DNA of 64,000 bases from Lottia gigantea (Eukaryota; Mollusca; Gastropoda; Lottiidae): NCBI RefSeq assembly GCF_000327385.1, contig NW_008706746.1, forward strand, positions 4,494,156 through 4,558,155. The letters are read 5' to 3'. Of the stretch, positions 26,601 to 41,600 are shown one piece after another (position 1 is the stretch's first letter; every line of letters starts with the position of its first letter). The notes beneath the pieces were generated by a model, which worked only from the letters and a program-made list of their open reading frames with translations, was not told the origin of the DNA and did not search any database. The position numbers and the translations under genes were made by a program.

Positions 26601-29600
26601 GCATTAAGTGCAATAAGTGAATTATGTGAAAAAAAAATGAAACCCAATGCCCAATTATTATGTGCTTAAAAGTGATTCTGCCACCTTAAAAAACATAAAT
26701 AAGGAATACCTTAAAACTTCAAAATGGGGCAAATGCAGATCTATTTTACTTTATATCACAAAATTCAAACATAAAAAAATTAAAAGGAAAATTTTTATCA
26801 TGATTTTGGAATTTCAGAAGATTTTATAAGTGACTTATTTGTCCAAGACATATTTATCTACACATTTAGCCTCATTGAAATTTTACATACAAACCTGTGA
26901 ATTTCTAAAGACAAAACAGTTTTTGAAGATTATTTTATTTCATTAATGATATATCCATGGAGCTAATACATTATAAGATGTATGCAAACCATTTTTTAAT
27001 TCTGTTGCTCAACAGAGAAAAAGAAAACAGCCATGATATGTGTAAATAACAGCAGATAAAGCAAATAACATAATGCAAGTAGGCTAAGCTATTTTCAAAA
27101 TAAATCTTAGGCATAAAGCTCATATAAAGTGACAAGAACAATGATAGGACACATTCTACATTATGTACAAAGAAAAATGAAAATCTACACCTACATGTAC
27201 TAAGTTAATATTCTAGGTGCATTTGATTCTCTAGTTATAACGAACACATAACAAAGACAAAGCATGACAAACACATAACACATTCCTACCTTACACTGGC
27301 ATTGACCACGTTTATCACACTCACAACTTGACAAGTCATTGCAAGTGTCTGACATTGTGCCATTAATGTTACAATTACAAGCATCGCATACTGGAAAATT
27401 GAAGTGACCAACTTGACATTGATCGCATTGAATACCAGTGAAGTCTTTTCGACACTTGCATTGTCCAGTACGCCTATTGCATTGCTGTCTTCGAGCGCCT
27501 AAAGTGTTACAGTTGCATGGCTGAAAACAGTTAATGATTCTAAGAAACAACAAATATGTTAGGTCTACTTGTACCTGATTATTAATTTAATTTTCAAAGG
27601 GGTCAAACTAGCTAACAAATAAAAAAATTCAAATCTGATTCAGAGGAGTCTACTTTTGACCACAAAATAACTCCTAATTGGCTATGTCTTTTATTCTTTA
27701 GCTTCACTTTAGCAATGATATGAGATCAAATCTTCCCCTTTAAATAATGACTAAATCAATAATCAGAGACAAAAAATGTTAAAACAAAAATTTATTAAAG
27801 AGCATGAGAAAAAAATTCCGTCAATGTTATGATTATGATCCTGAGATAACTCACTTTTACATGAGGTAATTGTATCATTATATTTAGATTCTGAATGAAA
27901 GTCTGATGCATGGTATGGTCTGGAAAAGTGATATACATGTAATCGCAATACAACCAGAATAGTGAGAAAATATATGTAATAATTTAAAGGACTTTTTTGA
28001 GGACATTTCTCTTTACATTTGGCATGCTCCTTAATATACAATTATGCTAAAAACAAACAGGCAACAACCTGTATACACAAAATATCAATTCTACACTATG
28101 TTGACAAATAACAAAACACATAAATTGTTAAATCTAAGTGCAAGTGCAAAGTAATGGTGCATTTTGATGGTGCATGATCTAAAACAAAGTGAAAATAAAC
28201 AATGTTTCCATCCACCATACCATAACCAAAAGAATATTTCATACATTTACAGATAGTAACCAAAACATCTTTTAAACTCATAGCCAATCAGAAATGTAGC
28301 AAATCTTAGGAAAACAAGTACAAATAGAATGTATGTATAATTGAAGACGAGAGATGCAATTGAAAAAAACATGCCATAATGCATTAAATGATAAAAATTA
28401 AAAACTATAATGCTCATATTCTAAATCTAAATTTGCAAATATAAAAATGAGAAATTGTGTGCAAAAAGTCTACCTACCTTACATCCAGTGATATTATCTA
28501 TTCCCCAATTGTTATCATCACATTTCTCACATTTAGGACCTGACATATTGGGTGGGCAGACACACTTGCCTGTCTGCTGATCACAAATATGACCTTCTTT
28601 ATTACAAGGTTCACAAACTAGAGAATAGAATAATAATTGAATGGTTAATAATTTCAATTACCCATATTAAAGTACTTTCCAGAAAAAGTTATTATTTTTT
28701 GTCATGTGTATGAGTAGGAGCAATATTTTTGGATTGCGAGTTACAAAACAGCATATCTCAGAGTCGGCATCAACATTATATCAGCTCTTCACCATTTTCT
28801 CTTATATCTATTACTCTAAAAAACACTGCTGATTTTTGGAACCTACCTTTACAGCCATCATAATGGAAACCATAGTAACCAGGTAGACATCTGTCACATT
28901 GTCTATCACCAACACCATTACGACAGGTACACTGTCCATTTCTAACATCACATTGAGCATTGATAGCTCCTACATTATTACATTCACATCTTTTACAACC
29001 TTCATTAAAGTCCAAACCCCAATATCCAGTCTGAAATTCATGAAAAATGGCCTAGAAAACCTTCAAAAATAAAATTTGTCAAACATTATCCATATCAAGT
29101 GCAACCTTTATTACAGATTGGCAATATGGATTATTCTTTTTTTAAAAGAGTATGTTCAACTTACTGGACAGGAGTCACATTTTCTTCCTTGTACATTGGG
29201 TAAACAATTACATTGTCCTGACATAGAATGACATCTACCACTGTTATTATAGGTACCTCTTCTGTAGCACTCACAATCTGTAAAACAAGATTAAACTTTA
29301 AAATACAAAAAAGCTTTGATTTTTCATAACAATTTGGCAATTTCAAAAACTGTGAAGCACTATAAATGCAAATGCTACATTCAACAACAAAAAGCTAAAA
29401 GAAAACATACATCACAATTGCTAAGTAAATACCTGTACATCCTTCATAAGTCAATCGGTAGAATCCATCTTTACATCGATCACATTTCAACCCAGTTACT
29501 CCATTATGACATCGACATTGTCCTGATACATTATCACATGGTGTATTGACAGAACCAATACGGTTACATCGACATCTACTACAACCATTCTTAATATCAC

Positions 29601-32600
29601 CATAACCTGACTGAAAAGATCAAAATAACATGTATAGACAACACCATTTCTGTTACAAAAAGCAACTTTGACACCATGCTGTATCACATGGTTTCTACAG
29701 TTTCACCAAATTATTTACCTGACATCTATCACACTGTTTACCAGTGTATCTTGGCCTACAAGAACATTCTCCATTGCTTCTACAATTCTCACTATAGGAT
29801 CCATTTATATAACAATTACAGGCTGAAAAAACAATTATTCATACATTACATCACATAATCACATTATACTTCGTTCACTATTTCACTCTTTTTAATAAGT
29901 TCATAGATTTGTATCCTGTGCATGGTACATTAATTTGTGTTCTAAAATTTGTGCAATCATCAACTGCAACACACATTTCAGATATCAATTCTGATCAGTA
30001 TACGTCTTTTTTCTTGTAGTGGTTACAGTTCCAATTTTGGGACACACCGAAGAAAATATATTTCATAGTGCCTGAGATACAATCTCTTCTTTGACATTTT
30101 ATCTATTGTTACTAGTAAATGATGTTACCTGTACAACCACCTTCCAGAGCTACTCCATAATATCCTGGTTTACATCTGTCACATTTTTCTCCTTCAGCAT
30201 TATTCCGACATCTCTGACACTCTCCAGTTATACTATTACAGCTTCCTGGCTCTAGAACATCTATATTACCACTACAACTACATGGTTTACAATAACCACC
30301 TCTCATCATAGGGTTACCATAGTAACCAGCTGCACATCTGAAAGAAGAATTTGGATCCAAAGTAACAGACCATTAGGCCTACATAGTCCTTAAAAATGAG
30401 AAAGACATTTAATCATTTTCAAGGGTTACTTCTAAACTTTATGTTTTTTGTGGATGGTCTTTTGTATGTATCAATGTATCAAGCAAGAAACATCAGTGCT
30501 TACTGTTCACAATGTTTACCAGTGTGACCTTCTCTACATCTTAAACACTGATAATCAAAACGATTCTCTAAAGTTGGACTGTACACACATTGATCAGCAA
30601 AATTGTTCTGTTGATTGAGTAATGGACAGGCACATGGTTGACAATCATCTTGGGAACCGCGTCTTGGATCACCATAGAAACCATCAATACATCTATCACA
30701 ATTAGGACCTGTAGTGTTGTGTTGACAATTCTGAAAGTCAGAAATATTTTGGTCTAAAAAAATGTTAAAATGCACAATGTAAATGTGCAGATACTTTGAG
30801 CTCATTTAGCCATATATAACAACAACTAACAGTTCATCCCTGAGAATTGTTCCATTGATAACCTTGAAAGACTAATACTGTATGAATACAGATATAATAT
30901 AGATATAAATGTGCACATACCATACAGGTTCCAGTAGCTGTATCACAATCACTAGAATGTCTGTTACAATTACACTGTAAACATACACCATTATACAGAG
31001 TACCATTCTGTCTTCTCCATCCAGGGGAACAACTCTTAATAATTGTAAAAGACATAATTAAGATACAAATCATCAAATATGTGCAGCTAGAGTAGCAGCA
31101 AATATGACAGCAAAACTATGATGCAAGCTAGTACTCTTTAAAAAGCATTTCTTAAATCATGCTCAATTACTGTTAATGCTATCCACCATGAAACAAACTA
31201 GAACATCTCAGATATCTGTGAGAAATACTGATTTAGTTTTAAGTTTTGTGATACATAAATGGTGACATAAAAATCTTGTGCCCAAAGGCCAGATTATTTT
31301 AAAAAAAATTGCAAGTATGTGTTGGTGCACAACAGGCCGACAACAATTAGGAGTTATTGGCAGATATGGGCTTCAATTAGGTCAAGTAGGACATTACCTC
31401 ACAAGATAATCCAGCATAACCTGGTGGACAATTACATTTCTCTACAGACTTTAGAGTCATTGGACTTCGTGATGATGGACTAACTACATCTAATGACACA
31501 TCTCTCAAACTGAAAAAAATATATAATCAATAACAAAATATCATAACAAAAAACAACCATAAAAAACACAACCTTTTATCTTGTGCTGAATAATATGTAC
31601 TACACACTGTACATGAGTCTGTAAACTGTATCTTAAGCCAGATATGTAACTGGGATCATACTAACAAGACAAAACTATACTGTATGAAAGTTATTACTGA
31701 TCATACAAACAAGACAGTACTAAACAGTAGATTAAGATTTATTTTGAGCAATATGATAAGTAGCTCTGGTCAGATGTATCATTGTTTGCTACTATAGGTA
31801 TCTCCGACTCCAACCATACATAACAAACAGTGTCTTAAACTCAAAGAAACAAAATGTTACTTACTAGACAGTATCCTGAGCTGTATGATAAGTAGCTCTA
31901 ATCATAACTCTCATAATGCTTTGTAAGACTCTCATCATGTCTCCCTTGGTTAAAGGAACTTCTGTCAGTCTGTTGTCCACGGTGATAAGTTTCCTCCATT
32001 CTGATTCATGAAGAACAATACCAACTCTATTTTCTATTTCTTCTCTCAGATATTTCTGTCCATTTGTTATCATCATACCTCCTCCCTAAAATATCACAAA
32101 TATGTACACCAACTATCTTGGACAAAGGAACAACTAGATTTGTCTATCCTATAACACTAACTATTTTTACACTAATCAACTAAACTCCTTGTGATCTTAC
32201 TTTGTGATCTAGACCAGTGCCTCACCATTTTCATCTCACTCTAAACACTAGATAGTAGACTATAGTATATTTTGCAGTAGAATAAAAATAGCATTTGTTT
32301 ATCATGATCACTTACAAAATTAAATGTGTGGTGGATTGAGAATTGGCTGTTTTTAAACCACAAAACTAAACTATAATTTACCAGCTGATAAGGTTAAATT
32401 TCAGCTCTTTGAAAGTAAATTAAAACAGAAGAGCATGTTTAATGATAGACATACCTCAATAATAACATCTGGCTCACTGAGATGATACCTCTTGTCAATA
32501 TTAGAATCTAAGATATACTTTATAGTGAACTTTAACATTCCACCATAAGATGACAACTGAAAACATAATATTTGTATTGAAAATATGAAAGATAAAGAAC

Positions 32601-35600
32601 AATTCTGTTTACAAAAAATTTCACAACTCATATAAAGATATTGAACCAACTAATTCCACCAACATAAAGCAACAAGTAAATCACTCTTGTATACAGAAAC
32701 TTGGATAAGATTTTCTAATATTATGCATAACAGATTCAATATTCAATCTTCTGCTACTTTGGTGTGGTTTATATTAGGAATTCCTACAGACAGACCCTAT
32801 ATATATACATGTAAGAACCCAAGAACACAGGCAAAAGAGAAAATCAAGGAGTATGGATAGGACTAAAAGAATGTATATAATTGATGTTATAACTTACTCT
32901 GTTTCCAGTAAAGACCATAGGTGCCACCCAGTAATGAATATCAGTTTGAGTGACAGGCCAGCTTCCAGTACCTTCAACATCACTTCCTGTCAGGATATAG
33001 GTCTTTGCCTCTAACCAGCCATTAAATGATCGAGGTAACAGAGTTAGACCATCAGCCATTCTTGTTGACAATACCCAACCATTCATTTCTGTCACCTAGA
33101 ATGAAGAAGCATTATGTAGGTTCTTCAAACTCATCCTGAACCACTCATTAGGACATTACAGATACCTATTATATCATCAAAAATGTTTGTCAAAGGAAAA
33201 CATGTGGCAATAACAAATACATGCCAACATCAACATCATTGCCAGGCATTTTGGGGCCATTTTGCAAAAAGTACTATATAAAAAACAGAGATATAGTCGT
33301 TTTCCCATGTCTGCTGCAGTTACTTATCAATAACATTATGGTCATGAGTTAATATCAAAATAACTTGAAAGATCCATAAATAGTAATGAAACTCTATTCT
33401 TACCTGTGATATTCCCCAATCTGAGCTACCACAAGATGTTGTCACCCCAAAACAGAAACATTTGGTACAACCCTCAGGATTGTTTCTATCTAAATTATAA
33501 TATCCTGGTCTACATCTGTCACATTGTCGACCCTCTACATTTTCCTGCAAAATAAAATTTCATATCTCAAAACTATTACCATTCAAATAGCCTAATGCAT
33601 TTACAAAATAAAGACATTTTAATGGCATATGACCACATTCCGATTCTGCTAAAATGTTCATTCTCTTATAATGCCAAGTTGTCTACACACCTTACAAACA
33701 CATCTCCTGTCACAGATGGCAGGATTAGCACTACCAGCTGGATTACACGGACATGGCTTACAATTGGGGTAACCATAAAAACCAAATTGACACTGCTCAC
33801 ATCTTACACCACCAAATCCAGGTTTACATATACAGTCACCTGGTTTCTGAAAGTAACATTCTTCATTTTAAATATTTTCTATATTCATTGAGTGACAGGC
33901 ATAAGAAAATTTGATAGAAAGTCATCAATGACATTGTTGATGATAGTTTGATAAAAACTTGCTTGTTTGCTTACATACTGTCTGCTCTGTTCAACTAACT
34001 GATCATCTTGCCAAATCTACAACACCAAATGTCATTCATGTGAAAGAAGGGAAACTGATTTAAAAACAAATAACCCACCAGGCCTTCTGATATGCGACTA
34101 TCATCTGTCACACATCTAGAAGTAGATGTTCTTGTTTCTCGACAGCTACAACGTCTGCAAGGTTTTGGTGCAGTGGCAGGTACACCCATGGGTCGAAAAT
34201 ATCCTTCAATACAAGTTTCACAGTTGACTCCCCCTGTGTTACTCTACAATCAAGATCAAGACAAAAATCATCTTTCAGAATTTACTATTCCCATTGACCA
34301 GTTTATGATTGTTTTTTTTTTAATTTTTAGTGGTAAATTAAGCAATCTATTTGATTAATTGGTGTTTCTAATGATTTATCATTATTCTACATCATATCAT
34401 TTAGTTTTTATTGTATATAATTAAGATATTTAACGAATCATAAATGTCCATGTATAAACAGTCTGGATAAACAAAAAAGACTTTTTGACCTTTCTTGATT
34501 GGTCACTCAATAAAATTCTGCTAAAATAGCTAATTATAAATTAATTACGCACAAGTGAGACAAACTTGTATTTTTCCAAGTCATTAGAACACATCTACTT
34601 TCTATTTATATAAGTATTATATTCGCATTTTCATTTTCATAACTGAAAGTAAGGGAAATCATCTTTAAGTGTACTACATGCATACAAAATGTTTTGCTTT
34701 ATTAATACATTTCCTTATTCATGCTCCATATTAGTTTTCATCTTAGACAAAAAAATAGTAGGTTTTCAGTGATCAAAATGAAAATCTTACCTGACAGTTG
34801 ATGCAAACACCACCACCATCATATTGACCTCTTTCATTCAAACTTAATCCTAAACTGTCCACTGTAGCATTATAGACACACTCACTAGCTTTACCATGAC
34901 AATTACAGGCTGGAAATACAAATAGAAAACACTGTAGAGAGCAAAATTTTATTGAGACATGTTTTTAATGAGAATTAGTAAATTCTAATATGTATAGGCC
35001 TACTTATTGGTGAGAGCTCATCTAATGTTCTTTAAACTTTGATAGTATTAAATTAATCTTTAGTTGAACTAAATTGGAAGTGGAGTTTAGTATTCAATAC
35101 ATCTTATTCAAACCTCGTTTTTATGTCACCTAATCAACAAGGAGTAAAGGGACTTAAAACTTCCCATTCTCAGAAATGTTTGAAGGTAAAATTCATCTGA
35201 AAGTATCATTAGGGAGCTTAATCAATTTCAAATTTAATGATGATAAATATCATTAGTTTTTAGTAAGTGGGATTGGAGAAAAACGCTTTTAAAAATTTCA
35301 AGGTGGCAATTTCATTGCAGTGACACTCTGTTACCTTGTTTGTTTGCGTTATGAGCCTCGTTGTAGATTCAGTATGGTCGATGAGTAAATAAGATCTATA
35401 CCTGACAAGGATTGAACAGTGGCAAATATTGTGTTAAACACAAGCAAATTCAAATTTAATACTATATCACACAAATTTGGTTTCATCTTAGAAAGGTAAA
35501 CTTAATAAACCAGCTTTTCTAACATGGGAAGTAACTCATTAATGTCAAGTTCAATAAGAATATTATCTATTTACTGTGATTTTTTGCTTGAATACTCTAC

Positions 35601-38600
35601 ATCTTATTATTATTTCCTTTATTCCAAACCTATCATTGATGTAGTCTTCATGGTTTGAAAACAATACAATCTACATACCTTCACATTTGTAACCATTACC
35701 ATTGCCATTTACACCACGACCCCATGGCTTCTGATTAAAACCTGGACAACAGACTTCACAATTCTTACCACATGTATTATGTTCACACTCACATTGTAGA
35801 TTCTATAACAAAAAATATCAAATATTTTATCAACAGTATTTTTCATTCACAAAGTATGCTGAAGTGTAATGCAATGAATTAGTTAATCATCATGGTGGAA
35901 GTGAAACTTCTGCTCTTAATGCTCTACTCAAGTCTCATAATGTGATCATCATATTCTCATCAAGCATTATCAAATCTGAATATAAAGTGCATTGGAGAGC
36001 TCAATTGATTTTCCATTTGCAAGATTTTTCCATCTGCAAGATTTTGTCTTATATCCAATGTTGTCATGAGTTACCCAATGTCATTTACATCCATGACATC
36101 ACATTAATTTTTTCTTCCATTACTACAATCACTACAAAAGTGCAAAAACTTCCAAAACATTTATTGACATTTAATCCTTATTGCCATTGCTAAATATGTT
36201 TGCGTGACAAGATAACTCATAATATAGGGACAAACTTACATTGTCAGCTCCTTGGGCTCTACAAAGTCTAGCATGACCATAACAAATACATTGACCACCA
36301 ACGGATATATCTTTTATAGAATAAAAATACTGAAATAGAAAAATATATATTGCTTCTTATTTTGAACAAAATTAATGGACTAAGTTTTATTTTCAACTAA
36401 CATACTTGTAATTATAATATATTGTATATAAATGGGAAAATAATGATGATTGTTATCCATATAATTGTGTTCGTGTTAATATCATCAATTACTAAATGCC
36501 ACTCAAGGAAGATGATCTTATCTGCAGGATTAATACTTTAACAATACTTGTTTATCAAACATAAAGAAATTGACATTTTGGCTGAATGTCATTATATTTT
36601 CTGCATAAAAAGGAATCACAATTGTCTTTTGAAACAAAACAAGCAGTATCAACCTCTCAAATCCCATCTTAACTGCCCCAAACTTGCATACTCATACCCA
36701 TTCCTAACTTTGATTTTATTTTGAAAGTTTTCTGTAACATGTGTCATAGCCATGTGAAGTTTCCTTGGATCAAGTTAGAGACCGGGCATATCATATCTGA
36801 ATACATGTATACTCAATCCTAGATAGTTAATATACTCCAATTTGTATTTTATCATTTGAAAATTACTTAGTACAAAGGAAACAATTATCATATATGTGTA
36901 CAATCAAGAAACATATTTCATTTTAATAATAATTTTGCTTTTACATATTGAATATAACATCTATAGTTGATTAATGATAGCCAACAATTTCTAACTCAAG
37001 ATTTAGAATGATATCAAATTTGTGATCAAACCAGAAGAAAAGTCTCTGAAGTCATTAAATGTTTCAATAAGAAGATCAAAAGGGAATGTAACCTGAAACT
37101 TTTTTCATTATTTTGTTAAAAAGAGGTCAAAAAAGCCCTATTGACAGTAGCAGAGGGTTTATTTGATCAAAATATCTGATGATAAAGAAAAAAATATCTT
37201 TCTATAACAAATAGTGTCAAGCTAAAATCTGTAGTTTTATAGTAGATTAAGCTTGTTTACCTTCCACAATAACTAATAGTTTGCTAGGCAGTATAACATA
37301 CACCTACACTGAAGCCTAAAATCGATGACTTATATAAACAACCATCATAGCAAAACAATATTATTGACAATAAGATCAAAGCATAATGAGAAGTTACATT
37401 TCTGCTTATAGAGCTTAAAGCTGATTGACAATACAGACAACCAATAACCCAAATTTTGGAAAATATATAGTGTATGAAAAAAATATACTGACCCTCCTGG
37501 TAACTGTTGGATCAAGATGAGTCAGATTCTCATTATTCCTGAAATTCATTAAATCTGCATGTAATGTTCTGATTTTCTGTAGATTCAATCTGATATATCT
37601 GGCTGAAGTAAATTCCTGTAATCAAAATCACACATGATTTTAAATCAAAAATAGTAAAGCGAATACATGGAAATTACATAAGAGTTCATCTGATGCCACT
37701 TTATAACAAGATTTGTTTTGTTTATATTCTCAGTCCACCAATCCCTTTTCCAGAAAAAACTGCACAATAGATGGAAAGCCAAAAGGTCATTAACAAACTT
37801 AAAGAAATCATTTTCAACCATATTTAAATATGCCTCAAAGGTATTTCTTTCATCTCAATTTAATTTTCAGCTTTTAGTTCTTACAGATAAATTTGATTTT
37901 TAAAAGTTGTATATAGAATAAGCTTATTTTTCAGAGTATGGTAGGATCTTTGACAATCTTATAATTTGCCTTTTAAAAACTCTAATCTCAATAGTTAATG
38001 ACATTTTGAACAAATTCTGGCAAATTGAAGGCTATTCCCTTTAACAATAATCTTCAAATTTCTCTTGAAGGCTTCCCTTTGATGTTACTAACATATATAT
38101 ATAGTGTATTAATAAAAGGTGTTTAGGGGTGTATTGTATATGATATTTTTATTTGTCATGTCAATAGAGTGTTAGATCACGAATATACATATCACAGGTC
38201 TTTATACCTAATAACCTTATAACATTGCCCTTTATAAACCACAAAAACCTAATTTACAACATTGTCTAAACCACAAAAACCTAACCTTATAACACTGTCG
38301 TTAATAAACTACAAAAACCTAACCTTACAACATTTTCCTTTATAAACCACAAAAATACAACCTTCTAAACTTTATAAACCACCAATCATATAACCTAAAG
38401 GTGCGGGCATACCAACGGTCTTGTTCGGAGATTTTTGTCTCCGACTCAAATCTTGAGTAAAATCTCGCTTGTGTCCGTGCTTCCACGACAAGATTATTGC
38501 GTTACAGACAGTATTTATAAATATCAAACAAGTTTGATAATTGTCTCCGATAGTTTTATCGTCTGCAAGACAGACTGTCATTATCATTTTCCTTTCAATT

Positions 38601-41600
38601 GCATGATCCACACGTGGTTATCGACAAGATGAAAAACGCCTGACTGTAGATTTTTGTCTACTTGTGTGCCCGTGCCAGTCGTTGAAACTCAAGACAAGAC
38701 TCTAATCAGCGACATAAGTCTCCGACCAAGACCGCTTGTGTGCCCGCACCTTTAAAGAATAACCCACAAAAACATACAACCTGATAGCAATGTCCTGTGT
38801 AACCCTCAAAAACATACAACCTGATAGCATTGTCCTGTGTAACCCACAAAAACATACAACCTGATAGCAATGTCCTGTGTAACCCACAAAACATACAACC
38901 TGATAGCAATGTCTTGTGTAACCCACAAAACATACAACCTGATAGCATTGTCTTGTGTAACCCACAAAAAGCTATAATCTCATAACATTGTCTTGTATAA
39001 TTCAGCAAAAACATACAACCTTTCAGCATTGTCCTGTCCTATTTAACCCTACAAAACCATATCATTGTCATCTTTCATTGTACCAACCATGCAGATTTCT
39101 CTGTAGCTTTAAAAATCCATGTTGGTATTTGGGGGTGGGATGATAGGTTTGATTTCCTTCCAACAATGATAAGCATATCAATAAAAAAATGTTTAAACCC
39201 AACAAGTTACTGGACTTTTTAAAGCAAAGATGTCTTGATAAATTGTGATTAAATGAGTCGACCTATTATCAAGATTGTCCATGGTTTATCAAATAATTTG
39301 TATTTCTTTAGAACATTATTAAACCTTGATACAGTTTGTGAAAAACATATGTTTCTGATCATAGACACTATTATCTCAATTATTCAAATATGGTTGCCAG
39401 ATATATGCATTTGTGACCAGAAACCATACTGCTGACAGGCAGAAACTATAAAGGAAGGTTTGTTATTATTTTAGCTTTTCTGGCAGACATAATTTCTAAC
39501 AAATTTCTCTGAGGCAATATTTGGAGTTCAAGTTTTGGACTAAAATAACAGCATATTTGCCTGCTGGGGTAAAAACTAAGATAAAAGATTGTCTGTAATT
39601 TTTTTTAAATTTGATCATATTATGAATGGGATGATCTAAGATATAAATAATGTGCTGCTAATTAGATATTATAAATAATAACCCTTTTATCTCAATAAAT
39701 AATGTAAACTGAGCCCCTGTTGTGTTCACATATCTCTATACCAACAACAGTTATGGCTTAAATCCAGAAGTCAGAATTCAGCCTGCATGATTTAGCAAGA
39801 CTTTTGGTTTATTAAGAATAAACTAGTGCATCTTTTGATTTGATTTTGGCCAATAAATACCAACGTGACAATAGCTCCAATCTCTTCCAGTGTGGCAAAG
39901 GGAAGCATTCCGTTTATAAAGCTTAAGAAGTTAAAACTTAAAGCTGTTTGTGAATATAGCTCTTGGCAATTGTCAAATCTTATCCTTGATTTGTCAACAA
40001 TCAAATAATTCTAAATACACATTCACATGAATTACAGAAAAACAATTAAAACAATATTTATTACTGCATGAAATGATATGAATTACAATACATTTACATA
40101 ACATGGATTTGGAAACAAGAACAAGCTTACTAGGTAAATCTGTCTCCAGTTTTATGGACATGAGCCCTTAAGTTAAACATAACCTTTGTCTTTATTGATG
40201 ACAAGCCATGTATAAAACTTTCATTTCAAAAAGACAATTCTTTTAAAGTCTAGTTAATCAAGAAACTAGGTGTAAGGTTGACTTCTGTCACCTGTGCAAG
40301 TCAATACCTAGCTTACTCCATTCCCTCAAAATATTATAAGACTGTCATATATATATATATATATAAAAATATACATTTATCTGTTGGTGTACATTTGAAA
40401 TATATACAGTTCTATATATATATACCAAAGATATTTTGCCTATTGTCCTATAATAAGCTAAGTGCACCTATTTTTGATAATTGTCAAGTATTTTCATGGT
40501 TCACAAAACAAAGATAATTGGATCTGACTGTAGAATTATGAATGTGAAAAGAACTAATTTTGGATAATAATAAGGGTTTCTTCATTACATTGGGAAGTGT
40601 TTAACATGAACGTTAAGACTCTAATTTTGAAATTGTAAACGTTTATTCCAGGGTCAACCCATGCATTAGATGACTTGATCTCAATAAAGTAGTTTTATAT
40701 GAAATTCTGAGTTCATTTTTCGCATTCATCAAAATCTGGCTATGAAGTCAATGAAATTGGGATCTCAATAAGGAATGCTTTCGGGGGAAAATTATGTAAA
40801 TTTTATTTTGGCAAGTTACTAGGGAAAAATGATAAGCAAAGGTGTCCATGCTCCAGAACCATCCTATACAAGCATGATATTTTAGCTGCCCTTATCTTTA
40901 ACTATATAAGCGATTAGTTACCATAGATCTGAACTAAGAAAACTTCTTATGACCAGACACTCCTATTCAAACTAGACTTTCACTAACTTCCAATTGACAA
41001 GTGTTTCAAACAGCTCTTTTAAAAATTGATATTGATATTCCTAGACTATTGTTCTTTATGTTCTCTGCAACTTTTCCAATAGTTGCCCCAAATGTTTGAC
41101 AAGGACTAGAAGGTGTTAAAATATGCTAATAAATTTACTGTAATGCACAGTAAATTATAAATATATGTTAAATATTAGTCTAGTATATACAGTTTGTAAT
41201 GGTTTAAAACAGGATGTTCAAACCTATTACTGTAATATCAGCAATGTTATTTTTACATGATACCTTACATATGTTAGAATAAATTACCACAATATTTCTT
41301 GAGTAGGTTTAAAATAAATATAAGCATAGTGAGGTAAAAAAAAAAAAGAAAATGCTTACCAATAATGTTTTAGTTGGCTCTTTCACCCCAGGTCTTCCAT
41401 TGATTAAAGATACAAAAATCTAAAAAGCGGAAATAGCAAAAAAGAATCATTAGGATTTGAAAATTAATGCACAAACATTCTTCATAATGTGCATTTCTTT
41501 TATGTACAATATTGAAAACTCAGAAGAATGTGCTGTTGTGAACATGGTTGGTAAAGTAGATACTGGACTGAATATAAAATATCCCAGAATCCATTTTTCA

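Noticed and set aside
38702-39029. Reverse-strand frames with repeated CYQVVCF-type peptides
   Set aside because: Two overlapping frames of the 40-bp minisatellite. No Met context, no signal and no neighbouring exon.
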